Notes under the pieces: generated by a model
Seen by the model: only the letters and a program-made list of their open reading frames with translations
Database searches by the model: none
What the model was told of the DNA's origin: nothing
Assembly: GCA_034769895.1 (NCBI GenBank)
Contig: CM068373.1
Coordinates: forward strand, 435,221,080-435,285,079
Direction: 5' to 3'
Length of the DNA: 64,000 nt
Origin: Magicicada septendecula
Lineage: Eukaryota; Arthropoda; Insecta; Hemiptera; Cicadidae
Part shown: positions 46,797 through 57,388 of the stretch, in pieces
Layout: each line of letters begins with the position of its first letter
Position numbering within the stretch: position 1 is the first letter of the stretch
Made by a program: the position numbers and the translations under genes

Positions 46797-49700
46797 TGTA
46801 ATATAATTTATTACAAATATAAATAAAAGAATATAGATAGCAAGAATTATGTATGTTGTCTGAATCTCGGTGTTGAACTCGCCGATGATACAGCTCCACT
46901 TTGGATTCACCAATTACAAAGAATAAATTAAATATAAATAATGTTTTATAATTAAGTGTGATTGATTGATAATAAAATAAAATTTTGTAAGTTATGGAAT
47001 TTTTACTAATATTGAGTTTTGGTTTAATTGGTTGATTTAATTAATTAATAATTAATTAATTAATTGTGTGTGTACTTTTCTCAAGTATTTATTCTAGCAC
47101 TGTAAATTATTTTTGTTTAGAAAAAAAAATAGTTAACATTAATTGTATAAATAAAAACAACTCTTGTAACTGAATAATGATGTTCATTTATTGACATTCA
47201 AAATTATGCGCCATTCAAACTGCGCATGGCCAAGGCATTGGCTAATATGTGCTCCAGTCGGTAGCGAACAAGATCAACAAAATATATTTTTTATAAGGTT
47301 AGTAATTATGATTCTTTTAACAAGTTGAAATGGTCAGAGGGCAAGGAACAAGATACATTCTTACAGGTATTCTTAAACTAAATTATTATGGCTGAAATAA
47401 AACAAGATTATTATTTAAATTGTCAATTAGGAAAATGAATATCGAACCAATTCGACGAATGACGTCACTCCCTTCAAGCTGGCAGTGTACTCGTGCTGGT
47501 TCGTAAATCAAGTATGGCCGACGTCACCTCGATTTTAGCTGCGATGAACTTGTTGGGCTTCTCCCGCAGAAATAAATAAATATTCCCTTCTCTGCGAAGT
47601 AGTGTTGGTCCAGGAATATAGTGTAGAGTGTCCTCTCTTCTCCTGCGATGTCGTTTCATAATGGGTTTCTTGTGAAGTGTCCGGTGTTCAAATATGTGTA
47701 TACGTGTTTTGCGAATATGGTCCAAAATTGTCTCAAAATGACTGTTGATTTGTTGTGTTTGAGTTTGATGGTGTTATTACTGTTGTTTGGAATTAGTGAG
47801 GTGTTAAAAATTAATAGTTAATGTTATTTTCACTTTTAGATAACCTCTGTTACACGCCGCATAACCACACTTGGTTTTACACAAAATTATTCTTTTTCGG
47901 TATTCTGCTAATACATTTCCAACTAGTCGTCTTCACTATTAACAATAGACTAATAGACTGAACGTCGTCGTTTTAGGGTAATTTGTGATGTCTTTTTCCT
48001 CTTTATATTTTTCAATTATAAAAATATCTGTCTAAGACTTGGTTCACCATCTAAATATACATAATAAGTTTTCTTATTTTTTACTGTATTTCAAATATTT
48101 CTTAATTTTACATAAATCTAACTACTCAGTAATATTGATTAATTAATTTTACATCTTTGGATATATAGCTGGGTTTGTTTCAAGCTCATTTAAGCCCAAA
48201 AATTACAATTTTTTATAATTATTGTATGCCTCATATTTTGGACAAATTTATTGTTTAAATGGTTTTTAATTGTTTTTTCTGATAATATTTCCATGGAATA
48301 TTTTAATAACTCCGTGATTATCTTTGTTGTTAATAATTTTGTTGTTAAAACACTTCAATATTGATTAATTTACTGTTTAGTCTGATTTGATTACCATTAT
48401 AGGCCTAGTATTATTTGTTCCAAAAAGAAGTTAATTTTCTTTCCTTTGTCATTCTATTCGCTATTAATTGTATCTGTATTAATTATATTTTCAATTTCTG
48501 TATTGTATGTATTGAATTCTATTCCTTATTATATAATTGGATTCTCTGATAGATAGTTTTGGTTTACATTACTAGTCTGTGTTTTCTAAAGTGGTGTCTT
48601 AGCTAGTCTGCTTGTACATTATATATGGTTTACTGTTTTGAATAAAATTATTACATTTCTATATCCTACTTGCCTCTCTGCCTTACACACTGGAAAATTA
48701 AATAACATGATTTTAAAATACAATGGAATATCTTATATCTACTAAACTTTTTTTTATAATATCATTTAAACATAACAAAAACATCTTATGCCTAATAACA
48801 CTTTCAGTTATCCACTGTCTCTTGTGTTTATTATACCTATTTTAGTAATATAATACAATGAAAATAAAAACATCTTATAATTACTGACACCTTCAGTTAT
48901 TAACTGTCTCTAGTGTTCATTATGAAAAAAAAAATAAAAACATCTTATACCTATTATTTTCTTATACTACTTAATTTTTGAAAACACTTTTGTTATCAAA
49001 ATTGCCTCAGTCATTAGACTGTCTCTTTAGTTTTTATATAGTATTTCCCTACACTGATGGTAGTCTTTTTAATAGATTTCTTATACTACACTTCATTATA
49101 GTGTGTCACTTATTTTGGCTACACTAATGGTAGTCCTTTTTAATAGATTTTTCACATATTATACTTACAACTAGTATACAATTCTGTTTTCTTTGGGATT
49201 GTATCTTGTAACTTGTTACTGGGTCTAAATATATTGGTTTTAATTTTGTTCAAATGGTATGTATTCCATTATTAACATTTTTTGGAATAACTCTTCTTGT
49301 TTCTAGGCTCTTTGTAGAAATCTTGACCTATTTTGTCCTTTCTTCATTATTATATTAGTAATCTCTGGTCTTGTGGTTTCTCTGCATCTTGACCTTATAC
49401 ATTTCCCTTATTAATATGGTTTCATCCTTTTATTTCCTTTTTCTTGTCCTTCCCTTTTTACTGCTTCCCCAATCTACTGGGTATACTGCTGGTTTATTGG
49501 GTTTTTACATAGTAAGTTATTTTGATCAATGGTTTTCTTTGTTATTTTTCATTCTCATTAACATTTTATTGACTTAATATACAGTTTCTAGTGTAATCCT
49601 TAAAACAATTCATTCTTCTCACTCACTATGGAACTTTTCTTCTTTATTTATATTGCATTAAGTTAAATGTTTAGCATGATACTTTTGTTATGCTACATAT

Positions 49701-51623
49701 GCTCTCCTGTAAAAGTGATTAGTTCAGATCATACTCTTAGTATGGATGAAATAATTACTACTAATTCTTTTGTATTTACCATATTTTCTTCGTGATTACA
49801 TGTTTTCACTTTATATACCTTCTTTTTCCACCGTTGCTTCCTCTCAGATGATGTGTATCTCCTTCATTAGTTTCTTTCTTCATTAAGAAGTGATCTTCAA
49901 TCTTGTGTATAACATTATCATTTTATATCCTTTCTTATTTGGTGCTTCCTCACCAGTATGTTTACTCCCTAACAAATTAATTGGAACAGTTCAGAGTGGC
50001 ACTTTTGGCTTCAATCCCTGCTGTCCAACACTTCAATTAATTGAGTCCAGAGGCATTATCATCTCTGCTCAAAATATAAGACTGATGGCATTTTCTACAT
50101 CCAGTCATAAAAATAAATAAACAGTAAAAGTAGTCTCTTTTGACTAAAATAAAATCTTTAGATTCTTCACTTCATAATACTTTATATTTAAATTAATACT
50201 TTTATACACTTGACTCTTCTTCTCTCTTAAAGCTTATTCCATATTATGTGGTTTAGGTATGTGGTATAATATACATTTCATCATTTCATCATGTTTACAT
50301 AGTAAGTAGTATTTATATTTATTCTTTCTACCATCTGGTATCCAATGAGTTATTTTTATTGCTCATGGTATAACATGAATTAATTCTTTGTCACTTTCAC
50401 TATAACAGTGGTTATTGCAACAACATTATCATTAATAGTATCATGGTTTTTGGTTTCTGGTCTCACTATTTGGTCTTTACTGAGTTGGTCCTTCTTCATT
50501 GTTCCATTTTTATTAAATTATTTTCTTTGTGAGTTTGGTTAGGTTGTTTCAATTAAGTCATATGATATTCTGGTTTCCTTTCTCCTTTAGAATTTTGTAT
50601 CTCTTTCTTACAAAATCTTTTTTCATATTTATGAGTTATTTCTCATCATTTGTATGAGTAATGATATAAGCTTACTATTTTTTAACTTTAGATATTTTTA
50701 TTCAACTAAATTCTTTCTTATTCATAGTTGTTTTTTAAATATTTTGGTGTAAGTTGTACTTATTATTGTTTTTGAATTTTGGAAATTTTTATTCATCAAA
50801 ATTCTTTTTTCATCATTCATAATAGTCTTCGAATGATCAGTGTAAGTTGTACTTATTATTGTTTTGAATTTTGGAAACTTTTATGTTCATCCAAATTCTT
50901 TTCTCATTTATAATAGTCCTTCAAATGATTTGTGTAAGTTGTCCTTACTAATTTTTTGAATTTGGAAATTTCTATTCCTCAAAATTCTTTTTTTTTTTTT
51001 TTCATTCATAATAGTCTTTCAAATGATCAGTGTAAGTTGTACTTACTAATTTTTTGAATTTTGAAATATTTATTTATCAAAATTCTTTTTGTTTATTCAT
51101 TCATAAATCTTCGAATGTTTTGTGTAAGTTGTCCTTACTGATTTTTGAATTTTGAAAGTTTTTGATTCCTCAAAATTCTTTTTTCATCCATAATAGTCTT
51201 CGAATGTGTGGTGTAAGTTGTACTTACTAATTTTTTTGAATTTTGGAAATTTTTTATGTTCATCCAAATTCTTTTTTCTTCTTCATAATTGTCTTTCAAA
51301 TGATCTGTGTAAGTTGTACTTACTAATTTTTGAATTTTGAAAATTTTTATTCCTCAAAATTCTTTTTTTTTTTCATTCATAATAGTCTTTCAAATGATCA
51401 GTGTAAGTTGTACTTACTAATTTTTTGAATTTTGAAATATTTATTTATCAAAATTCTTTTTTCTCATTCATAATAGTCTTTCACATGATTTGTGTAAGTT
51501 GTCCTTACTAATTTTTTGAATTTTGAAAATTTTTTTTTTATATCAAAATTCTTTTTGTTTATTCATTCATAAATCTTCGAATGTTTTGTGTAAGTTGTAC
51601 TTATTAATTTTTGAATTTTGACA
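46797..51623 (-). repeat. 3' LTR of the Gypsy element (4,827 bp)
   Basis: In plus orientation it runs from TGTAATATAA to GAATTTTGACA, so on the minus strand it is TGTCAAAATTC...TATTACA. Its left ~2.9 kb is about 99% identical by eye to 57389-60285. A purine-rich tract (GAGGAGAAATGAAAAG, minus strand, 51628-51643) adjoins the right edge as a polypurine tract. The terminus contains a TGTAATA/TATTACA dyad. The U3 side carries about ten ~93-bp tandem repeats. It is unusually long for an animal Gypsy LTR. Its short frames, including an 83-codon one at 47474-47725, are not supported genes. Confidence 0.85.
50745..51620 (-). repeat. ~93-bp tandem repeats in U3 with a GTAAGT-TGT-ACTTAC dyad
   Basis: About ten units, 90-97 bp long, each start near GTGTAAGTTGTACTTAC (for example 51028, 51121, 51211, 51307, 51400, 51491, 51588). 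They continue with an AATTTTTTGAATTTTG box and a CAAAATTCTTTTT box. Most contain the exact palindrome GTAAGT-TGT-ACTTAC; some have GTCCTTAC, which weakens it. The array occupies the start of U3 in element orientation, the usual place for enhancers. Confidence 0.8.
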
Positions 51624-51631
51624 ATTACTTT

Positions 51632-52579
51632 TCATTTCTCCTCTAAATATTTTTTAATGGATAATTGATTATAAGTTCCTTTTACTTTATTTGAAATGAT
51701 ATCCTTTAGTACATACGTATTGTTATTATTGTTTTTAATAATCAGGTATGGGCCGGTATACAGCAGTAACAACTTTTTGGTAATGCCTTCCAAAGTACTG
51801 GGTAATTCCCTGTTTTTTAGCAGTACCTTTTCTCCGACTTCATAGCTTATTATTTTCTTAATTGCCTTTTGATATTTGTTCTTGTGCCTTTCCTGGTCTT
51901 CTGCCAATTTATTGTAGAATCTGATTCGATTGAATTTGTATTCTTGACTCATGGGGAACTCTATTATGTCTTGTATTTCTCTTGGAGGCGGTTTTTCATA
52001 CATTGCCGTGTATGGCTTGGTACCTATAGCGGGGTGATATGACAAATTAAGGAATTCTTCAGTAGCTAATAAATATTCTTGCCACTTCTTTTGTTGATTA
52101 TAGCAATAAGTCCGTAATATTCTTCCGACTTCTCGCAGTACCCTCTCCGCTGGATTGCTGCTGGGGTGGTAGACAGATGTCTTGTATGTCTTAATGCCCA
52201 ATGTATTTAGAGTGTTTCTCCACCTCCAACCCTTAAATTGCGTTCCATGGTCTGTGATTATGGATGCCGGGCTCCCTATCTCTGGAATGTAATGGTTTGT
52301 TATTATTCCTAGAGTCTTTAAAGTGGTGGCTCTGTTCACAGGGTACAGTTTTGTGAATTTTGTGAAATGATCCATCATGATAATAATATATTTGTATCGA
52401 TGGCGTCCGCCACTGCGGGGAAATGGACCACATATGTCCAGAAAGACCTTTTCCAGTTTGGCTTGTGAGGTAATTGGTATCATCATACCCTCCTTTCTCT
52501 CATTGTTGGTTTTCACCAATAATACAGACAGGTTTTGAGGTAGTTTCTCGTCTTTCTGTTGATACTTTTTATATGACAA
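51632..52579 (-). pseudogene. Gypsy pol: integrase part
   Basis: The C-terminal part of the polyprotein, which would insert element cDNA into chromosomes. Integrase-core motifs are visible: LDICGPFP (first Asp), IITDHGTQF (second Asp), then YHPSSNPAERVLREVG (Glu). A C-terminal region has GEKVLLKN and a GPYLIIKN box. It is open to a stop at 51632-51634, just before the polypurine tract. It is one base out of frame with the upstream pol segment: the HHCC zinc-binding segment near 52520-52560 carries the frameshift, so the start at 52579 is not a true start. Nonfunctional as it stands. Confidence 0.9.
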
Positions 52580-53073
52580 TTCTCTTCTATCGCCTTGATC
52601 ACCTTCATGGCTCCCATGTGACCGTATTGTAGATGATAGTCCAGGATGATATCCTTTTCAATTGTAGTAGGGATCATGATCTTCCATATCTCTTCATCAA
52701 GGGATGTTTTGATGAATAATATTCCATTATGTACACAATAAAATTTGGTTATTGTGTCATCTTGGTTGGAGAGACGAAGTTTAATGTGGTTTAACTTCGG
52801 GTCGGACTGCTGGTGTTTGCTGATGTACTGCACTATCTTTTCTAAATCGGATCTGTCCTTAATAATATTATAGATTTTCAAGATGCTCTCCTTTTCGCCT
52901 TCGAACGTTTGTTCTTCCAGATTTACTCTCGACAATACGTCGGCTACTACATTTTTACTTCCAGGAACATACTCCCACTGTATATCGTATTCCTGCAGGG
53001 CGAGTACCCATCTGGTCAATCTACCATGGCTTAACTTGCATCTTCTCAGAAATGATATTGATTTGTGATCTGT
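52513..53073 (-). pseudogene. Gypsy pol: RNase H end and zinc-binding region
   Basis: In the same frame as the reverse transcriptase segment but after the TGA at 53074-53076. It begins TDHKSISFLRRC, continues WEYVPGSKNVVADVLSR (RNase H end) and reaches YHLQYGHMGAMK of the integrase zinc-binding region. It ends at a stop at 52513-52515 created by the frameshift. ATG 53019 is internal. It is a middle piece of one polyprotein, not a gene of its own. Confidence 0.85.
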
Positions 53074-54957
53074 TCAAACGGTCACTGGATATCCGAGAAT
53101 ATACGTCCGAAACTTCCCGCAGGCAAAGACTACACTTAGCAGTTCTTTTTCTGTCACATTATAGTTCTTTTCACACTGGTTAAGGGTTCTGCTAGCAAAG
53201 CTCACTACTAGATGGTTTCCACTTTCATCTTCTTGGTACAGTGTTGATCCCAAGCTAATGTTACTAGCGTCACAGTTTAGAAAGAAGGGTCGGTCAAAAT
53301 CCGGATGGTTGAGCATTACTGCTTCTAAGAACTTCTCCTTAATTGATTCAAAAGTTTCGTCTTGTTCTTGACCCCATCGCCATTTATTCTTGGACGATAA
53401 CTGGTACTGAAACCGGGCCGTCAGTTCGGAATAATTATTTTGGAACTTCCTATAGTAGTTACACAGGCCTAAAAATGATTGTAGTTGCCTTCTGTTTTTT
53501 GGTATAGGGAATCGTTGTATGGCTTCTACCTTTTCTGTTGATGGTGTTATTCCTTGACTGTTTAACTGGAAACCCAAGAATTGTACTTCTTTAGCTATAA
53601 GCTTGGACTTGTCTAGTTTAAGGGTAACATTATTTTCAGAAAGCTCATTCAAGATATGCTCCATGCGGTAACAGTGTTCTTCCCAATTGGTTGATGTTAT
53701 TAGGAGATCATCAACATAGACAGTCGTGAATTGGAGCGCTTCTGGTCCGAGTATATGATCCATACAGGCGACAAAAACAGCTACTGAGTTCACTAACCCG
53801 AAGGGCAACCTCTTAAACTGATAATTGCGCCCTTCGAAGATGAACGCCATGTATTGCCGGCTTGCTGGGTGCAACTCCACTTGCCAATAGCCGCAGACGG
53901 TATCCCACGTGGTAATGAATCGTGTTCCGTGAAATCTCTTCAATATCTCATCAATTTCGCCAGGTGAGGTACGATCATTAATTATCATTTTATTTATCTC
54001 ACGTGCGTCAAGGCAAAGCCTTACCTTCCCATTTTTCTTTTGTATAGCCACAATTGGGCTAGTGTATGGCGATTGACTGCTCTCGATAATATCTCTACTG
54101 ATCATATTCTGGATCTCTGTGCGTACGGCTTCCTTCAAAGATTGTGCTATGGGATACGACTTTCGGTTAAATTCTACCGGTTCTCTGAATCGTATGGAAC
54201 ATTGGTAGTTCCGGATCTTTCCAGGTTCGTCTGAAAATACAGCTCGATATTTTTCATATATGTTGACCAATTGATTCAGCTGGTTTTCTTTTAATTGCTC
54301 GGTAGTATTATGGCACTGGAAGTTACGTATCTCCTGAATCTTTTGTTGCCATAGGTCATCCTCCGAATCCTGATGTACTGGCTTGTTGTTTGTTGAGTAG
54401 TTGGACAAGTAATTCACCTTATTTTGGTGGTCGAAAAGTTGTCTGGAGTCTAACATCTTGTTGTTAGTTAAATTGGCTACCCAGGTCGATCCTTCAGCAA
54501 AGAGTGATACCTTTCCTCGGCACAAGTCGATAACTGCTGAGTTTCTGCGCAATATGTCACATCCTATCATGATGTTGAAAGGTAATCCGGCTGCAACAAG
54601 AAATATCATATCCATACTAATGCCCTGACTGTTGACACTTAGGGATACCTGTTTTCTTATGGTCTTGTTCTGTCTGCCGGTAGCTCCTACGAGTACAATA
54701 TTATTAATAGGTAGTACCGGTAAGTTTTTGTGGCATTCCTGCTGTATCCGGTCCAACTCTTTACGATTTATTATAGAGATATTGGCTCCAGTGTCTATCA
54801 TTATAGGAACAGAAATACCCTCAATTTCTGCAATTATATATATTATTTCATTGTTATTATTATTAATATTAATTTCGCTTTCTTCTAGCAGGTCCTTACG
54901 GATATCTTTCAAATAATTACTGTATATTATTATAAAATTTTTTCTGTTTTTCTTCAA
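53074..54957 (-). pseudogene. Gypsy pol: protease, reverse transcriptase, RNase H
   Basis: Segment of 627 codons. Aspartic protease DTGANISII (Asp about residue 55) is followed by reverse transcriptase with FITTWDTVCGYWQVEL (350-362), LPFGLVNSVAVF (384-395) and the catalytic YVDD (414-417). The connection has FLGLCNYYRKF (495-505), and RNase H starts FFLNCDASNISLGS (558-571). It stops at TGA 53074-53076, inside RNase H, where the following TDHK reads on in the same frame. The first codon here is TTG and is not a real start: the frame is open back to the slippery site at 55029-55035 and would be reached by -1 frameshifting from gag. It copies the RNA genome in virus-like particles (family knowledge). 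Confidence 0.9.
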
Positions 54958-55013
54958 ATTTCTTTCTTGGTTAAACCCAGCAGATTGGAGCGGTAAAGGG
55001 TTATTGGAGTTTA

Positions 55014-57080
55014 TTACTGCCTCCGTTTGTTTAAATGTTCCGCATCATTACGGATTAGGCCGTTGGAAGCATCAGCTTGGAGTCCTGAAACTGCTTCGTT
55101 TGGTTCAGCACGATCGTCCTGTTGGGCTTCTGTTACAGGTAGTCTTCGCTGATTGTCCAGGCTGGAACTACGTCTGGGCTCGTACTCTCTGTAACGATTA
55201 CTTCCCTGACTTCCTTGAAAGGTCTCGTACTCGTAATATCGGCTCCTTCGTTGAGGCTGGTACCTCCTCTGTCCACTGCCTTCCGCTCTGATGTAGTTAA
55301 TATGGGGTCGATATGTTCTGTAATTATTGTTATTACCTCCATTCGGGTAATTCCTGTTATAATTACTATGGTAATTGTTATTAGAGAGGTTGGGGTTCCT
55401 CTGACCATTTGGAACATAATTACGATTATTATTATAATAACCGTTGTTGTTTTGTGGACGGTTATTATTATTATTATTATTATTGTTGTTGTTGTTGTTA
55501 TTATTATTAATGCGAGGAACATGATTATTATTATTATTGTTGTTAAATCTAGGTAAATTATTGTTATTACGGGTGTTATAATTGTATTCGGCATTATTCC
55601 GATTTGCGGAATTATAATTATTGTTGTTGCCCACATTCTGCCGATTATTATTACTCGAATTATTGGTGTTACTTCTTGGTTCCGGCTTCTCATATCTCCT
55701 GGGACTTTGGCGGTAATAGTCTTCATGCTCATACATTTCTAAGAGCTCGGTCATTGCTTGTACAGTCTTTATTTGACTGTTTCTTCTGGCTCTTATTATA
55801 TCTTCCTCATAATGGTATGAGAGCTTGCTGACCAGGCATTCTTCTGGTATCCTGGGCTCTAGATGTTTGGCCACGCACACCTTTCCCAAGAAGTACGCTG
55901 TTAGAGTCTGGTTCCCATACGGGTTGTATTTTCCATGACAGATCCCGTCTCTGGCGATATTTTGTGTTGATTCAGACCAATATTTGGCTTTGAATAGCCT
56001 TTTGAATTGTTGGTAATCGGTCACTTCGTCCCTTATCGCCATCCACCAATTATCTGCTATCTCCTTGAACGATTCGTCAAGCACTTCTTTATTCTCGCTC
56101 CAGCGATTGCCTCTGTGTTTGGTGAAGTACTCTTCGATTCTGGCTAGGAACTCCATCGGTTTGTTTTTATAAAACCTGAAGTTAATTCCTTCACGATTCT
56201 CGCTGTTAGGACAACTGGTAATGCTTGTCGGTAGACTATGGAACAGGTTTATATCTGTTTGGTTCTGTCGCACCTGACTGTTGATACTGGTCACAGTAGC
56301 TTCAATGCCGTCACATTTTTCTGTGAATCGGTCCTGCACTCGCTCCCACTCTTCACGTGTTTCTTTTAGTCTTTCCTCCAATGTCTTCCTAGTCGTTTCT
56401 TCAATGTTGTTTACCTTAGTGTTTATTTCTGTCTTGATACTCTGTACTTCTCGTTCGGTTCGACTCCATCTTTCGTCAGCTCTTGTAACCCTTTGTTCGA
56501 TTACCGTTATTTCCTCTTCTACCTTCTTGCTGATTGTTTCATTGTTTTCAGCTATTTTCTGGCTCAATTCTTCCTTCAATATTTCCATTCTTCCGTCTAA
56601 CCGGTTCATGTTCTCTTGGTTCGTCTCCTTCAATTCTTCTCTCAATTGCTGATTATTGCTTTCCATTTTTTGACTTGTTTCTTCCATCCTCTTGTTGGTT
56701 CCTTCCAGTTTTTGGCTTATCTGGGTTAATTCCTCTTTCGACTGTTTATTGTCAGTCTTTATTTCCTCCATTTTCTCCTCAATCTTCTGAATATTTTCCT
56801 CCATTAATAATTTATTTTCGTTTTTTATTTCGTCCATTTTCTCCTCCATCTTCTTACTGGTATCTCCAATTTTATTACTTAATTCCTCCTTCAATCGTTG
56901 GTTATCATTCTCCATCTTCTTACTATTTTCTTCGATTTTCTTGTTGGTATCTCCGATTTTATTACCCAATTCTTCCTTCAATTGTTGGTTATCGTTTTCC
57001 AGCTTCTTACTATTTTCTTCCATCTTCTCCTTTAATTCTTCCTTCGTCGTTTTAAATTCTCTGAGTAACATCTCCATCAT
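55014..57080 (-). CDS. Gypsy gag, open part (688 codons)
   Basis: A structural protein that would assemble the particle and package RNA. Residues about 1-285 are a long heptad-rich coiled coil (repeats of KMEENSKKLEND type). About 290-440 look like a capsid core (GINFRFYKNKPMEFLARIEEY, NWWMAIRDEV, FKRLFKAKYW). The rest is very Asn-rich with a run of 16 Asn, then Arg/Tyr-rich. There is no CCHC zinc knuckle, so the basic Arg-rich tail may bind RNA instead (inference). The -1 frameshift heptamer lies six codons before the stop. The first ATG used here (57080) is probably internal, because the frame continues upstream across a TAA. Confidence 0.8.
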   Translation of the reverse strand: MMEMLLREFKTTKEELKEKMEENSKKLENDNQQLKEELGNKIGDTNKKIEENSKKMENDNQRLKEELSNKIGDTSKKMEEKMDEIKNENKLLMEENIQKIEEKMEEIKTDNKQSKEELTQISQKLEGTNKRMEETSQKMESNNQQLREELKETNQENMNRLDGRMEILKEELSQKIAENNETISKKVEEEITVIEQRVTRADERWSRTEREVQSIKTEINTKVNNIEETTRKTLEERLKETREEWERVQDRFTEKCDGIEATVTSINSQVRQNQTDINLFHSLPTSITSCPNSENREGINFRFYKNKPMEFLARIEEYFTKHRGNRWSENKEVLDESFKEIADNWWMAIRDEVTDYQQFKRLFKAKYWSESTQNIARDGICHGKYNPYGNQTLTAYFLGKVCVAKHLEPRIPEECLVSKLSYHYEEDIIRARRNSQIKTVQAMTELLEMYEHEDYYRQSPRRYEKPEPRSNTNNSSNNNRQNVGNNNNYNSANRNNAEYNYNTRNNNNLPRFNNNNNNNHVPRINNNNNNNNNNNNNNNNRPQNNNGYYNNNRNYVPNGQRNPNLSNNNYHSNYNRNYPNGGNNNNYRTYRPHINYIRAEGSGQRRYQPQRRSRYYEYETFQGSQGSNRYREYEPRRSSSLDNQRRLPVTEAQQDDRAEPNEAVSGLQADASNGLIRNDAEHLNKRRQ
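55029..55035 (-). promoter_or_regulatory. Canonical -1 ribosomal frameshift heptamer T TTA AAC
   Basis: In the gag frame the codons are CAT TTA AAC, giving X XXY YYZ = T TTA AAC. A -1 slip here enters a frame open for 24 codons up to the protease segment, with no stop, and bypasses the gag stop at 55014-55016. This explains how pol would be made. A downstream stimulatory structure was not determined. Confidence 0.8.
55455..55512. repeat. ATT/GTT trinucleotide tract in gag
   Basis: Runs of ATT and GTT encode the poly-Asn block on the minus strand. They are likely unstable in length; three-base steps keep the frame. Confidence 0.7.
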
Positions 57081-57269
57081 TTGATCAAATTTTGTATCTT
57101 CCTTTGTAGTGGATTTCTTTTACTGTTCCTCCGGTGGTGCAGGCTTGTTTGGTTCTGCTGGCGGTAACATCGACTCCATACCTTCCACTGGTGTCGCCTC
57201 TTTATCCTCCATGTCTACCACCTGCTCGGCCTCCACAGCCCTTTTCCTTGATGTAGCTCTCCTGTGCAT
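57081..57269 (-). pseudogene. Likely true gag N-terminus, cut off by a stop
   Basis: In frame with gag, ATG 57269 opens MHRRATSRKRAVEAEQ and continues through an acidic, Pro-rich segment to TAA at 57120-57122. Thirteen open codons follow before ATG 57080. Codon usage and position suggest it is the original gag start and that the TAA is a nonsense mutation. Reinitiation at 57080 would still give most of gag. Confidence 0.55.
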
Positions 57270-57368
57270 CTCGCTCCTTCTTCCGACCTATTGACCGCTG
57301 CCGAGCTAAAAATATGAAATTGGACACTCGTCCTTATTTTATAACTCTATTACTTCCTATTTAAAGCC

Positions 57369-57386
57369 CTTTAAGTTGGACGCCAA
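57369..57386 (-). promoter_or_regulatory. Primer-binding site of the Gypsy element
   Basis: The minus strand reads TTGGCGTCCAACTTAAAGG two bases after the 5' LTR terminus (...TATTACA). It starts with the TGGCG and CCAAC elements typical of Gypsy primer sites. Confidence 0.7.
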
Positions 57387-57388
57387 TT

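Noticed and set aside
47474-47725. 83-codon frame present in both Gypsy LTRs
   Set aside because: Conservation between LTRs is automatic because both derive from one template; no known domain. It could be a leader ORF but cannot be supported.
55133-55732. 199-codon Ile/Thr-rich minus-strand frame over gag
   Set aside because: An overlapping frame of the Asn codon repeats (AAT read as ATA/TAA-shifted); the gag frame is the one with recognisable domains.
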